From NCBI RefSeq assembly GCF_010645065.1, contig NZ_JAADZW010000023.1, forward strand, positions 1 to 50,956: a stretch of DNA of 50,956 nt. The letters run 5' to 3'. The position numbers were made by a program, and so were the translations under genes. Source of the DNA: Flavobacterium fluviatile (lineage in GTDB: Bacteria; Bacteroidota; Bacteroidia; Flavobacteriales; Flavobacteriaceae). This document shows positions 16,714 to 25,435 of the stretch, in pieces. How positions within the stretch are numbered: the first letter of the stretch is position 1; each line of letters opens with the position of its first letter. The notes under the pieces are model-generated. The model was not told where the DNA came from. It did not search any database and saw nothing but the letters and a program-made list of their open reading frames with translations.

Positions 16714-17187
16714 TTATTTTTTCCAGTCTTTAAAAGGATTTTTACTCAAATAGGCATTGTAGTAGCGTTCATCATTTGTAACCTCATCACCCAGCCAGTC
16801 CGGTTTTTCAAAAGATTCTGTTTCAGATTCAAGTTCGATTTCCGCCATGACCAAACCTTCATTTTCTCCATAAAATTCATCCACTTCAAAAATATGTTTG
16901 CCGGATAGAATTTCAAAACGTGTTTTTTCAATCTTACCCTTCTCACATAATTTAAGTAATTCCTGCGCTTCATCAAGCGGAATCTCATTCTCCCATTCAA
17001 AACGGGACATTCCGCCCTGCTGGCTTATTCCCTTGATTGTCAGAAACCCTCTTTCACCTTTAATTCTGATACGTACCGTTCTTTCAGGAATTGAACTCAG
17101 GTAGCCCTGAGCGATTTTATTTTGGGCGAAAGCCTGTGCCTTGAAAGCATTTGATTTTACAAGAAACTTTCTTTCAGTCTCAATCAT
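16714..17187 (-). CDS. CYTH-domain protein (triphosphate tunnel metalloenzyme)
   Basis: A 157-residue CYTH (CyaB/thiamine-triphosphatase) protein. The N-terminal ExExK signature is E3-x-E5-x-K7 in IETERKFLV, which binds triphosphate and metal. Alternating charged strands follow (RTVRIRIKGERGFLTIKG, RFEWENEI, KTRFEI, FEVDEFYGENEGLVMAEIELE). Bacterial members often hydrolyse inorganic triphosphate or nucleoside triphosphates; the substrate here is not known. It heads a two-gene unit with the YpdA-like gene. Confidence 0.9.
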   Translation of the reverse strand: MIETERKFLVKSNAFKAQAFAQNKIAQGYLSSIPERTVRIRIKGERGFLTIKGISQQGGMSRFEWENEIPLDEAQELLKLCEKGKIEKTRFEILSGKHIFEVDEFYGENEGLVMAEIELESETESFEKPDWLGDEVTNDERYYNAYLSKNPFKDWKK

Positions 17188-17277
17188 TAGTTCTGCTAAT
17201 TAAATTTTATGCAAGTTACTTAATTTAGTGCTAAACTGAATGTGTATTCGGATTTTGAGAATACAAAAAGCAAGCCT

Positions 17278-18324
17278 TTATAATTTTTCTAAAAATGAAG
17301 TATCCCAGTTTTTAGTTTTGCTGTACCATAACTGTCCGTTCAAAACTTCCAATGGGCAATCAATATTATTGGTGTAAAGTGCGCCTGTTCCTAATCCCTG
17401 AGGCATCTGAGAATTCAGCAGAAATGTCCATTGTGCAATTGCATTTAACCCAATGTTGCTTTCCAGTGCAGAAGTAATCCACCAGCCGATATTGTATTTA
17501 TCAGCTAATCCAATCCATTCCTGGGTTCCTCTGAAACCACCTACAAAACTTGGCTTCAAAATGATATATTGCGGCTTTATTTTTTGCAAAAGTGCTTCCT
17601 TTTCTTTATACGAAAACACTCCAATCAACTCTTCATCCAAAGCTATGGGAAACGGAGTGGTTTTACACAACTCTGCCATACTGTCAGTGTTGTTTTTTTG
17701 AATAGGCTGCTCAATACTATGTAATTCAAAACCAGACAATTGTTTTAATCTATCTAAAGCCTCGTTTGAAGAAAAAGCGCCATTAGCATCTACCCTGATT
17801 TCTATCTGCTTAGCTGAAAAATGAGTACGTATAAAACGTAATAACTCGAGTTCTTTTTGAAAATCTATAGCGCCGATCTTCAGTTTTATACAGGTAAATC
17901 CCTGCGCCAGTTTATCTTCAATCTGTTCTTTCATGAAAGCTTCTTCTCCCATCCAGACCAGACCATTTATCACAATAGATTTCGAATTATTCGTAAAATC
18001 TGAAGGAAATAAATGATACGGATTTTTACTTTTAAGAGACAAAAAAGCCATCTCGATTCCGAACTGAATTGAGGGAAATTCAGGTAATTTTTCCCAAAGT
18101 GCTTTTTCGCCTAAGTGAATGTTCTGGCAAGCCCAGTTTAATTTTTCCTCATAATCTTCTCTGTCGTCAGCACTCAAACCTCTTAAGATACCACACTCGC
18201 CTATTCCTTTTTTACCATTTTCTTCGAGAATTATAAACCAGGTTTCTTTTTCGGTCATAATTCCCCTGGACGTTCCGGATGGACGTTTAAATTCGAGCAT
18301 GTATTTTTGGTAAGTAGCTTTCAT
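17278..18324 (-). CDS. menC: o-Succinylbenzoate synthase
   Basis: An enolase-superfamily enzyme of menaquinone synthesis that dehydrates SHCHC to o-succinylbenzoate. It has 348 residues. The barrel motifs are in order: a base Lys in CIKLKIGAID (near 148), RVDANGAF (metal Asp), EQPIQ (metal Glu), ALDEELI (metal Asp), and ILKPSFVGGFRG (second Lys). The N-terminal RPSGTSRGIMTEKETWFIIL is the capping domain. No other men gene is beside it. A cytoplasmic location is expected. Confidence 0.92.
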   Translation of the reverse strand: MKATYQKYMLEFKRPSGTSRGIMTEKETWFIILEENGKKGIGECGILRGLSADDREDYEEKLNWACQNIHLGEKALWEKLPEFPSIQFGIEMAFLSLKSKNPYHLFPSDFTNNSKSIVINGLVWMGEEAFMKEQIEDKLAQGFTCIKLKIGAIDFQKELELLRFIRTHFSAKQIEIRVDANGAFSSNEALDRLKQLSGFELHSIEQPIQKNNTDSMAELCKTTPFPIALDEELIGVFSYKEKEALLQKIKPQYIILKPSFVGGFRGTQEWIGLADKYNIGWWITSALESNIGLNAIAQWTFLLNSQMPQGLGTGALYTNNIDCPLEVLNGQLWYSKTKNWDTSFLEKL

Positions 18325-18396
18325 GCGTGTGCTTTTTTAAACCATATAAGTGATTATAAGAAAATATAAGTTTCCCTTTGAGTAAATTTATAAAAA

Positions 18397-18422
18397 GGGC
18401 TTCGACTCCGCTCAGCGCGACA
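18397..18422 (-). repeat. Half copy of the GAGCGGAGTCGAAG element with a T-tract
   Basis: The minus strand reads TGTCGCGCTGAGCGGAGTCG, then AAGCCC and TTTTT. It lies about 85 bases downstream of the TPR gene's stop codon. The T-run after a G/C-rich fold-back could let it terminate transcription. Confidence 0.6.
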
Positions 18423-18503
18423 ATTAATTTTAATTAAATTTAATGACAACTATAAACCATTCACACTTAAATGAACTTTATCACTTGTATGGTGAAAATA
18501 TTT

Positions 18504-19706
18504 TTAGTTATACAATTTCAAAACCCTTTCAAAGTCTGATGAAGGCAATCCTGCTTTCTGAAAAAGAGCAAAATCCTGTTTGGTTTTGTCTATCCAGCTC
18601 AGGCTGTCAGTTACGTTTTGCGACTGGTATTTTTTATAAATCGGTTTTGCCTGACTGAAATCATCACTTACAAGATAAGCATGAGCTAAATTAAGTTTCA
18701 CCAATAATTCTGTATCGTCCAGTTTTTCGCCTTCTTTTAAAAACTTTATAGCTTTTGCATATTGTTTGGTCAAAATATAACTGTACCCAATAGAACTGTA
18801 GTCCAGGGCTGTTGCTTTTCCTGCTGCTATAATTGTATTTAGCTTCTGGATTGCTTCGTTAAATTTTTGAAGTTTAATTAAAGTATTTGCCTGAGTACGC
18901 AAATCATTATAAACATTTTTAGAAATAGAAGCATCATTATAGCAGGTATTCCCAAAATCTTTATAAACCTTAGTTTTTTCTATGGCAAGCAGTTTTTGAA
19001 ATTCAGTGTAGCGGTATTGTTTCATGATTTTCTCCAGAATACATACACAAAAATCGTCAGAGTTAGCCATTTTTTGTGCCATTGTAGAGGTTTTGCACAG
19101 ACTAACAATCTCATTTTTATTATCAACGTTCCAGCCACGGTTTAATTTCGCATCAACCCAGGGTACTACTTCTAAAACTATCTTTTGTTTCAGCAGCCAG
19201 TTTTTGCTTTCGAAACCAAACCAGATTGTAGTCGTATTAGCATTTAAGCAAGAAGATTTATCAATTGATAAGCGCTTGGCATCTTTGCTTAGAGGTTGTG
19301 TCTGGGCATAACAGGCATCGTTTACTTTTCCGTTATCAATGTATTTTTTTGCATTTGCATCAGAAGTAAAAATTCCGTAGGTGCATTTGTCGTCGCCTGA
19401 AATTTTAGACATCAAAAATACAGCTCCCGCTGAGCCCTGCCCTATTCCGTAAGGATCTGGTATCGCTTTTAATACATTCACCAGGCTGTTTGCCATTTGC
19501 TGGTTTTCGTCTAAAAGTGTGATTCGGTAAACGATTTCGGTTGTACCAACAGGCAAATCCTCAGTTTTAACAGTTATCCTGTCGCCTGCAGAAACGATTA
19601 TTTCTTTTGTTGTAGCACGCTCCTTGTCCCAATATCCGTCTTTTTGCGCAAAAGCATTATAAAAAGAACTTAATAAAAACAAAATAAATATTCTCTTCAA
19701 ATTCAT
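18504..19706 (-). CDS. Secreted TPR-repeat protein of unknown function
   Basis: A 400-residue protein with a signal peptide (IFILFLLSSFYNAFA, cleaved near residue 20). The first 170 residues hold beta-rich DRITVKTEDLPVGTTEIVYRITLLDE. The C-terminal third is helical with two or three tetratricopeptide repeats (KFNEAIQKLNTIIAAGKATALDYSSIGYSYILTKQYAKAIKFLKEGEK and the following helices). Such proteins often act as periplasmic scaffolds; no partner is visible here. I do not recognise the N-terminal domain. Confidence 0.75.
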   Translation of the reverse strand: MNLKRIFILFLLSSFYNAFAQKDGYWDKERATTKEIIVSAGDRITVKTEDLPVGTTEIVYRITLLDENQQMANSLVNVLKAIPDPYGIGQGSAGAVFLMSKISGDDKCTYGIFTSDANAKKYIDNGKVNDACYAQTQPLSKDAKRLSIDKSSCLNANTTTIWFGFESKNWLLKQKIVLEVVPWVDAKLNRGWNVDNKNEIVSLCKTSTMAQKMANSDDFCVCILEKIMKQYRYTEFQKLLAIEKTKVYKDFGNTCYNDASISKNVYNDLRTQANTLIKLQKFNEAIQKLNTIIAAGKATALDYSSIGYSYILTKQYAKAIKFLKEGEKLDDTELLVKLNLAHAYLVSDDFSQAKPIYKKYQSQNVTDSLSWIDKTKQDFALFQKAGLPSSDFERVLKLYN

Positions 19707-19723
19707 CTTTTATGGATTACACG

Positions 19724-19805
19724 TTATAGCCCTGATGGGAACGGCATCCTTTTGTGGCGGGGTTCGCCACAAAAGATACAGTGGACAGCAGGAAATTGCT
19801 TCTAA
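19724..19805 (+). repeat. Dispersed variable-stem hairpin element, copy 3
   Basis: It reads TATAGCCCTGATGGGAACGG, then CATC and a hairpin with arms CTTTTGTGGCG and CGCCACAAAAG around GGGTT. ATACAGTGGACAGCAGGAAA and TTGCTTC complete it. This is the cleanest copy, with no embedded module. The spacer 19707-19912 holds only this element and GAAACCTGAAAC-type words. Confidence 0.8.
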
Positions 19806-19912
19806 AAATTTTCAATATCAATTGCAATGTCAAAAAACAATTTCAATGCCAAAGTTTAATATGTTTCCGCTCAGCTTGACTTTGTCAACCTGAAACCTGA
19901 AACTAAAGATTA

Positions 19913-21451
19913 TCAGTCCGGTTCGTTCATGATTTTCTCGCGATACTTTTTACCAATCAATAACGTCATGTTTTTCTTGTAATCATCAACGAGCCATTCG
20001 CGGTAGTTTTTACTGCACTGGCTCAGACATTTTGCATAACGTTTGATTCGGCATTCGATATCATCATCAAGTTCTTTAGCCAGTGCTTTTGCTTCCTGCA
20101 ATGTTTCTGTATTGTCTACACACATTGCAGCATGCTGGTCCAGCGATTTATCTAATACAATTTTTGAACGTAAATTTTGCTTGATCGCTAATTTATGTTC
20201 TTCATCGACATCAAAAGTAACATCGGCTGTTTTGCTGAATTTGGAACGCAATTCAGGCGGCATACTGTATTTAAAAAACATTTCGATTTCGGTATCATCA
20301 CGCAGGTTTTCCAGATAGAATTCCGGTGATTTAAAAATGTGCTGCCAGTTAACCGGTTCGCTCCACAAACCAAAACGGGCTGCGTTGTTACCTAAATCAA
20401 TAACAGTAAACTCATCTTTACCAGGCAACTTTCGGGATCCACGCCCAATCATCTGGTAATATAATGTCAGGGATTTTGTTGCTCTGTTCAAAATAATAGT
20501 CTCAACAGTTGGCTCATCAAAGCCGGTAGTTAAGATTCCGACAGAGGTTAAGATAGCATCCGGTGTTTTTTTGAACCACGCCAAAATTTCTTTACGTTCT
20601 TCTGAACTGCTTGTATTGTCAAGATGCCTTATATCGTAACCTGCTTCTCTAAAAGTATCATATACGTATAATGAAGTATGGATTCCGTTATTAAAAATTA
20701 AAGTCTTTTTTCCTAAAGAACGTTCAGTATAAGCATGCAGCAATTTTTCCTGCATCAAGGTATTCGTATATAAATCATCTGAAGATTTTACCGTATAATC
20801 TCCGTTGATACCTACCTTTAAAGAGGTTAAACCCACATCATAACTGTAAGTTGTAGCCCTGGCAAGAAATCCTTTATCGATTAACGAACTAATGGTATCC
20901 CCTACAATAAGCTCATCATAACTCTGATGCATTGGTAATTTTATATTAGAGCTTAATGGTGTTGCGGTTACTCCAAGAATAAAAGCTTTTTTGAATGAGT
21001 TCAATAATTTTCTAAATGAATTGTAATGCGCTTCATCAATAATTACCAAACCAATATTATCAAGATGTAATTTCTCATCGTTAATACGGTTTTTTAAAGT
21101 CTCAACCATTGCCACAAAACATGAATAATCATTTTGATCCGGCAGCTCTTTTACTTTACTATTGATGATTTTATTGGAAACGCCAAAACCTTTCAGCATT
21201 TTAGAAGTCTGCTTACAAAGTTCAATACGGTGTGTCAGAACCACCACTTTTTTATCATTATTTGCTAAATAACGACGCACAATTTCTGAAAAAATCACTG
21301 TTTTTCCACCTCCTGTAGGCAACTGATATAATAAATGATGCTGAGGAGGAGCGTTATCTAAACGGTCAAAAATAGCGTCAATATCGCCTTTTTGGTATGC
21401 ATAAAGTTCTTTTCTGTCTTCTCTTTCTATTTCTAAAGTATTTTGGGACAT
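19913..21451 (-). CDS. DEAD/DEAH-box (SF2) helicase
   Basis: A superfamily-2 ATP-dependent nucleic-acid helicase or translocase of about 512 residues. Motif I is QLPTGGGKTVIF, motif II is IDEAHYN, motif III is GVTATP, and motif VI is YQMIGRGSR, all in order in the first 350 residues. This resembles the SSL2/type I restriction R-subunit translocase group, but no nuclease or methylase gene is nearby and no nuclease motif is seen. I chose MSQNTLEIERE (21451). The longer start at 21481 would lie upstream of, and overlap, the TATTTTTG promoter box. Confidence 0.9.
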   Translation of the reverse strand: MSQNTLEIEREDRKELYAYQKGDIDAIFDRLDNAPPQHHLLYQLPTGGGKTVIFSEIVRRYLANNDKKVVVLTHRIELCKQTSKMLKGFGVSNKIINSKVKELPDQNDYSCFVAMVETLKNRINDEKLHLDNIGLVIIDEAHYNSFRKLLNSFKKAFILGVTATPLSSNIKLPMHQSYDELIVGDTISSLIDKGFLARATTYSYDVGLTSLKVGINGDYTVKSSDDLYTNTLMQEKLLHAYTERSLGKKTLIFNNGIHTSLYVYDTFREAGYDIRHLDNTSSSEERKEILAWFKKTPDAILTSVGILTTGFDEPTVETIILNRATKSLTLYYQMIGRGSRKLPGKDEFTVIDLGNNAARFGLWSEPVNWQHIFKSPEFYLENLRDDTEIEMFFKYSMPPELRSKFSKTADVTFDVDEEHKLAIKQNLRSKIVLDKSLDQHAAMCVDNTETLQEAKALAKELDDDIECRIKRYAKCLSQCSKNYREWLVDDYKKNMTLLIGKKYREKIMNEPD

Positions 21452-21470
21452 TGTAATTTTTGGATTTTTG

Positions 21471-21478
21471 CAAAAATA
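21471..21478 (-). promoter_or_regulatory. Promoter of the helicase gene
   Basis: The minus strand reads TATTTTTG, preceded by TTG at a 19-base spacing. The box lies 20 bases before the chosen start, so the transcript could not include the more upstream ATG. Confidence 0.6.
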
Positions 21479-21558
21479 CACTTAAAAAACAGTTTTTCAA
21501 TCTTATTTTCCTCTAAAATAAATATTTTTTTAAATAAGATTTTTTATGAGAAATGCAT

Positions 21559-22092
21559 TTATACTTCTATTTTGTCTAAAATTGCTTCAAATTCGTATTT
21601 ATTTTTCCACTTTTGTTGCAGAGTTTCATGCTGTACAGCAATAATTCTTTCTTTAAATTCATTCAAAATACCATTCGATATTATAAAATTTACTGCCTGT
21701 TCAAAAGAATTCAGCATACTTTTATAAAACAATTCCTGCTTTATAAAATTACCTGCCGAATAGGTTTGTGCTATTTCTATATTATAGAGCATGATATCTG
21801 CAATAACAAATGAATCAACTCCTAATACAATGAAATGTTTGATAATTTTCTGAGCCACAGAACGGCGCATCTTTGCTTTTGGGCGCCATTTTGCACCGGG
21901 CTTCTTTACAGGAAAATATTCATGCGAAATCTTCGTCTTGCTTTCCTGCAAAAGCTTGTCTTCTTTAGGATTAAAAACAAAATCATAAAAGACCTTTACA
22001 GGACTAAATTTATCGTATAGCTCAATAATTTGTTCTTCGAGCTGTTCTTTATTTAGCTCTGCCAGATATTTTTTTAAATCACGCTTACTCAT
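21559..22092 (-). CDS. DUF6155 family protein
   Basis: A 177-residue helical, basic cytoplasmic protein. The N-terminal SKRDLKKYLAELNKEQLEEQI and the central KMRRSVAQKIIKHFIVLGVDSFVIADIMLYNIEIAQTYS match what I remember of DUF6155, a Bacteroidota family of unknown role. The alternative ATG at 22098 adds two residues. I chose 22092 because SKRDLKK begins the conserved part, and a TACTTTTG box at 22111-22118 would start transcription very near the start codon. It is preceded by and divergent from the DUF3817 gene. Confidence 0.75.
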   Translation of the reverse strand: MSKRDLKKYLAELNKEQLEEQIIELYDKFSPVKVFYDFVFNPKEDKLLQESKTKISHEYFPVKKPGAKWRPKAKMRRSVAQKIIKHFIVLGVDSFVIADIMLYNIEIAQTYSAGNFIKQELFYKSMLNSFEQAVNFIISNGILNEFKERIIAVQHETLQQKWKNKYEFEAILDKIEV

Positions 22093-22159
22093 ACTCAAAG
22101 TTTAAGAATACAAAAGTAAATTACTTTTAGTACATACTTCAATAACCAGGTATAATACT

Positions 22160-22167
22160 TAATTTTG
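22160..22167 (+). promoter_or_regulatory. Probable promoter of the DUF3817-mscS pair
   Basis: TAATTTTG matches TAnnTTTG, 26 bases before the DUF3817 start. Confidence 0.5.
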
Positions 22168-22192
22168 CAAGCTATAATTTAAAAAAAAAGAT

Positions 22193-22486
22193 ATGCTTAA
22201 GATTTTTAAAGTTACCGCCATTTTAGAAGGAATTTCGTTTTTGGTTTTAATTGCCAACATGCTTATTTTAAAAAATAACAATCCAGAACTTTATCATACC
22301 ATTGTAAGACCTTTTGGAATGGGTCATGGAGTTTTATTTATTGCATACGTTATTTTGGCTATTTTATTAAAGAAACCACTAAACTGGGACATGAAAACAT
22401 TAGGAATAGTTTTGATTGCTTCTCTTATTCCGTTTGGAACTTTTTATGTAGAAAAAAAATATTTAGGCAACTCTGCTAATGCATAA
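22193..22486 (+). CDS. DUF3817 small membrane protein
   Basis: A 97-residue protein with about three membrane segments: LKIFKVTAILEGISFLVLIANMLIL, MGHGVLFIAYVILAILL and LGIVLIASLIPFGTFYVEKK. The EGISF and GHG motifs match DUF3817, a family of unknown function. It overlaps the next gene by eight bases, so translation is probably coupled to the mechanosensitive channel. Confidence 0.85.
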   Translation: MLKIFKVTAILEGISFLVLIANMLILKNNNPELYHTIVRPFGMGHGVLFIAYVILAILLKKPLNWDMKTLGIVLIASLIPFGTFYVEKKYLGNSANA

Positions 22487-23738
22487 GCTTTTGGATAAAA
22501 CATTCAACTTTTTATATCCACTTTTCAGAGATTGTGGCATGAGCCGCAGTTTTGCATCTTATACCAGCCTGATGTTTAATATTGCGATCATGCTGGCATT
22601 GGCTTATGCTATCTATTACTTAGCCAGGTTTGTTCTGGTAACACTGACAGCTGTTTTTGCGCAGCGTACAAAGACCAAATTTGACGATTATCTGATTAAC
22701 AACAAAACTACAAAATATACAGCCTATTTAATTCCGTTTTTCTTTATTTACAAGGCAGTTCCCATCATTTTAGAAAAATATGAATACTGGGAACTGATGT
22801 TCGGAAAAATAGTTGGTGTTTATATTGTTCTGATTAGTTTATGGATTATCAGGACCATTTTCAATGCTTTACGCGATTATTTAAAAAACAAACCAGAATA
22901 CAGTGATAAGCCAATTGACAGCTTCGTTCAGGTTATTATGATAGTGCTCTGGATTTTTGGTATTGCATTGATAGTATCTACCATATTCGGTATAAAAAGA
23001 GGTGAACTCTTAACAATCTTAGGGACACTTTCAGCAATCATTATACTTATTTTCAGGGATACTATTTTAGGCTTTGTATCCAGTGTACAAGTGGCTATCA
23101 ACGATATGGTACGTATTGGCGACTGGATAACTATGGATAAATTTGGTGCTGATGGTGATGTGATCGAAATTAACCTGACCACGGTAAAAGTCCGGAATTT
23201 TGATAATACCATTACGACAATACCCACGTATGCCTTAAGTTCAGACTCGTTTCAGAACTGGCGAGGCATGCAGAATTCTGAGGGCAGACGTATCAAAAGA
23301 CATGTTTTAATCAAAAGCAGCAGTATTCGTTTTTTGAACGATGATGATTTAAATCAGATGAAAAAAATACAGCTGATAACTTCTTACATCGAATCCCGAC
23401 AAGCTGAAATTGAAAAATACAATGACTTAAGGGGCATAGATAAAAGTCTGGCAATTAATGGGCGAAATATGACCAATTTAGGGTTGTTTCGAAAATACAT
23501 TATTCAATATCTGGTAAATACCCCAAGCCTAAATAAAGACATGCATATCATCTGTCGTCAGTTACAATCGACCGCACATGGAGTTCCATTGGAAATTTAT
23601 GTCTTTTCGAGTGATAAGCGCTGGGCAAATTACGAATATATCATGTCCGATATTTTTGATCATGTTATGGCTTCTGTAGGTTATTTTGATTTGGAAATAT
23701 TCGAATTGCCTTCAAGTATCGGAAATTTCGATAAGTAA
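22479..23738 (+). CDS. MscS-family mechanosensitive ion channel
   Basis: A 419-residue inner-membrane channel that opens on membrane tension, protecting against osmotic downshock. Four to five N-terminal helices precede the pore-lining helix and beta domain (TILGTLSAIIILIFRDTILG then FVSSVQVAINDMVRIGDWI and NTITTIPTYALSSDSFQNW). The C-terminal alpha/beta domain ends IMSDIFDHVMASVGYFDLEIFELPSS. Its start ATG overlaps the upstream stop as ATGCATAA. It is longer than E. coli MscS (286), of the YbdG/mini-conductance type. Confidence 0.93.
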   Translation: MHKLLDKTFNFLYPLFRDCGMSRSFASYTSLMFNIAIMLALAYAIYYLARFVLVTLTAVFAQRTKTKFDDYLINNKTTKYTAYLIPFFFIYKAVPIILEKYEYWELMFGKIVGVYIVLISLWIIRTIFNALRDYLKNKPEYSDKPIDSFVQVIMIVLWIFGIALIVSTIFGIKRGELLTILGTLSAIIILIFRDTILGFVSSVQVAINDMVRIGDWITMDKFGADGDVIEINLTTVKVRNFDNTITTIPTYALSSDSFQNWRGMQNSEGRRIKRHVLIKSSSIRFLNDDDLNQMKKIQLITSYIESRQAEIEKYNDLRGIDKSLAINGRNMTNLGLFRKYIIQYLVNTPSLNKDMHIICRQLQSTAHGVPLEIYVFSSDKRWANYEYIMSDIFDHVMASVGYFDLEIFELPSSIGNFDK

Positions 23739-23775
23739 ATTTTAGTTTCAGAGACTTGGAACCTGAAACTAAAAT

Positions 23776-24201
23776 TTATTTCTTTACTTCTTCAAAAACA
23801 AACTCAGAGTCTTTATAACTAAGAGTTCCCGGCAAAAAACACGGAAGATTCATGTAAGTTCCTATTACGCCATTTCCTAAAAACAGTTTATTTTCTTCCT
23901 TTAATAAAGCAATCGGAACCCTTTTCCAGCCTCCGCCGCTGGAAATGTAATGAAAGTCACCTCTTAAAGTATCTCCTTTTATATCTCCCCTTACATCTCC
24001 TGAATCTTTACCATTTCTGTAATACGATCTTTCATAACGCCCGTAAAAACGTTTATCACTTATCTGGACGGCTAAAATCGCAGTATCCTTATTGTTTACT
24101 GCCCGATAGATAACCTCATTATATTTATCTTTTTGTTCTTTAGAATTGCAGGACATCTGAAAAACGACTAGTAAAGAAACCAGAATTATTTTTTTAGGCA
24201 T
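23776..24201 (-). CDS. Small lipoprotein of unknown function
   Basis: A protein of about 141 residues with a lipobox. The start MPKKIILVSLLVVF leads to QMSC, with the lipid-modified Cys near residue 17. The mature part (YNEVIYRAVNNKDTAILAVQISDKRFYGRYE) is a small beta-rich domain. An upstream ATG at 24222 would add MKPIYFK and weaken the signal, so I chose 24201. No family recognised. It lies close to the thioesterase gene on the same strand. Confidence 0.7.
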   Translation of the reverse strand: MPKKIILVSLLVVFQMSCNSKEQKDKYNEVIYRAVNNKDTAILAVQISDKRFYGRYERSYYRNGKDSGDVRGDIKGDTLRGDFHYISSGGGWKRVPIALLKEENKLFLGNGVIGTYMNLPCFLPGTLSYKDSEFVFEEVKK

Positions 24202-24236
24202 TTTAAAATATATCGGTTTCATCCTACAAGAATTTA

Positions 24237-24623
24237 TTACATCAAACGGTCTTTTACAAATTCGATTTGGGTTTTTCCGTGCGGTTTTGGTTTTCCGTCT
24301 TCCCCTAAGTTCACCATAGTAGTATTGTCAATCGTGATTATGATTTCGCGCGTCATCATATTTCTTACGGCACATTTAAGAACGAGGGAAGTTGTTCCAA
24401 ATTTCACCACATCAATTCCAATTTCTACAATATCACCTTGTCTGGCAGAGCTTTTAAAATTGATTTCAGACATGTGCTTGGTCACTACTTTCGGATTTTC
24501 TAATTGAACAATGGAGTACAAAGCAAGTTCTTCGTCAATCCAGGCTAATAACTGTCCGCCGAATAAAGTTCCGTTCGGATTTAAATCTTCGGGTTTAACC
24601 CATTTTCTGGTATGGAATCTCAT
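24237..24623 (-). CDS. Acyl-CoA thioesterase (hotdog fold, YciA/YkhA type)
   Basis: A 128-residue hotdog-fold thioesterase that hydrolyses acyl-CoA in the cytoplasm. The hotdog helix and catalytic segment are NPNGTLFGGQLLAWIDEELALYS. The second half, MSEINFKSSARQGDIVEIGIDVVKFGTTSLVLKCAVRN, is typical of the YciA/BACH group. Chain-length preference cannot be read from sequence. Followed by the lipoprotein gene with a short gap. Confidence 0.88.
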   Translation of the reverse strand: MRFHTRKWVKPEDLNPNGTLFGGQLLAWIDEELALYSIVQLENPKVVTKHMSEINFKSSARQGDIVEIGIDVVKFGTTSLVLKCAVRNMMTREIIITIDNTTMVNLGEDGKPKPHGKTQIEFVKDRLM

Positions 24624-24873
24624 ATTTTTATTTTATACGGGGTAAAAATAGTTTTTTACTCTGATAGTCGGATTATGTTTTTTTATTAATTCTTACGATT
24701 TCAATATTTCGAAAATTTGCTGCTGAATTATTTCAAAAAAATCATTTCTAAAACTCAAAAAATTAATTCAACTAAATATTTAAATTACGAATTATTATTT
24801 GCTGTATTTGTCAGTAACTAAATCCGGGAAGTTATTTTTATAAAAGATATTTTTATAACTTTAAATAAAAACC

Positions 24874-25278
24874 ATGAGCGACAGAGACACTTTTTTAAGA
24901 GAATTCAGAGGCGAAACTTTAGGAACAGTAAGCGCTCAATCATCAGCTGATGAAATATTTCAAAATCAAACCATTAGGCCTATTTTGAAACTTCAGAATG
25001 ATTTATTTATTGCTGTTTTTATTAATTATGTCAATAAAAACAAAGCTGATTTTTATTCGTATTCTGTCGAAAAGAAACTCCAGACTATTGAAAATTCTAT
25101 TCAAAAAGATATCAAATTCAGAAATTCTTTGAAAGGGATTGTCATGGCATTGTTTACTGTTGAAGAATATGAAACTTATATTAAGAATTCTTCTGACCTG
25201 AATAAACGAATGATGAATTTACTGATTGACAGATTGAAAAATCAGGTGCAGTTATTTGAAGTTCAGACCAGAAATTAA
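24874..25278 (+). CDS. Conserved hypothetical helical protein
   Basis: A 134-residue protein, predicted mostly helical, with a short disordered N-terminus (SDRDTFLREFRGE) and a C-terminal helix pair (SSDLNKRMMNLLIDRLKNQVQLFE). There is no signal peptide or membrane segment. Similar proteins are common in Flavobacteriia, but I recognise no domain. It is monocistronic and ends before a bidirectional terminator. Confidence 0.7.
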   Translation: MSDRDTFLREFRGETLGTVSAQSSADEIFQNQTIRPILKLQNDLFIAVFINYVNKNKADFYSYSVEKKLQTIENSIQKDIKFRNSLKGIVMALFTVEEYETYIKNSSDLNKRMMNLLIDRLKNQVQLFEVQTRN

Positions 25279-25296
25279 ATTTTTTAAAATTTATGT

Positions 25297-25344
25297 AATA
25301 ACAAAAAACCTGAAAAATCATGATTTTTCAGGTTTTTTGTTATT
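25297..25344. terminator. Perfect 48-bp palindromic terminator between convergent genes
   Basis: The arms of 24 bases (25297-25320 and 25321-25344) are perfectly complementary with no loop base. The core is ACCTGAAAAATCA/TGATTTTTCAGGT with A- and T-runs at the ends. It separates the plus-strand hypothetical and the minus-strand arylsulfatase. Confidence 0.9.
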
Positions 25345-25435
25345 TAAAATCAATTAATAAATCCTTTATCTTTGTTTAAAAAGTTTATCAACTCAGCTTA
25401 AATATTTATAGTATTTTTTTAGTTTAGTGACTCAT

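Noticed and set aside
18443..18658. 71-codon plus-strand ORF near the TPR gene end
   Set aside because: It is mostly the antisense of the TPR gene and has no protein-like features.
19913..21451. Helicase as part of a restriction or defence island
   Set aside because: No methylase, nuclease, specificity subunit or known defence gene is next to it; DUF6155 and MscS are ordinary neighbours.
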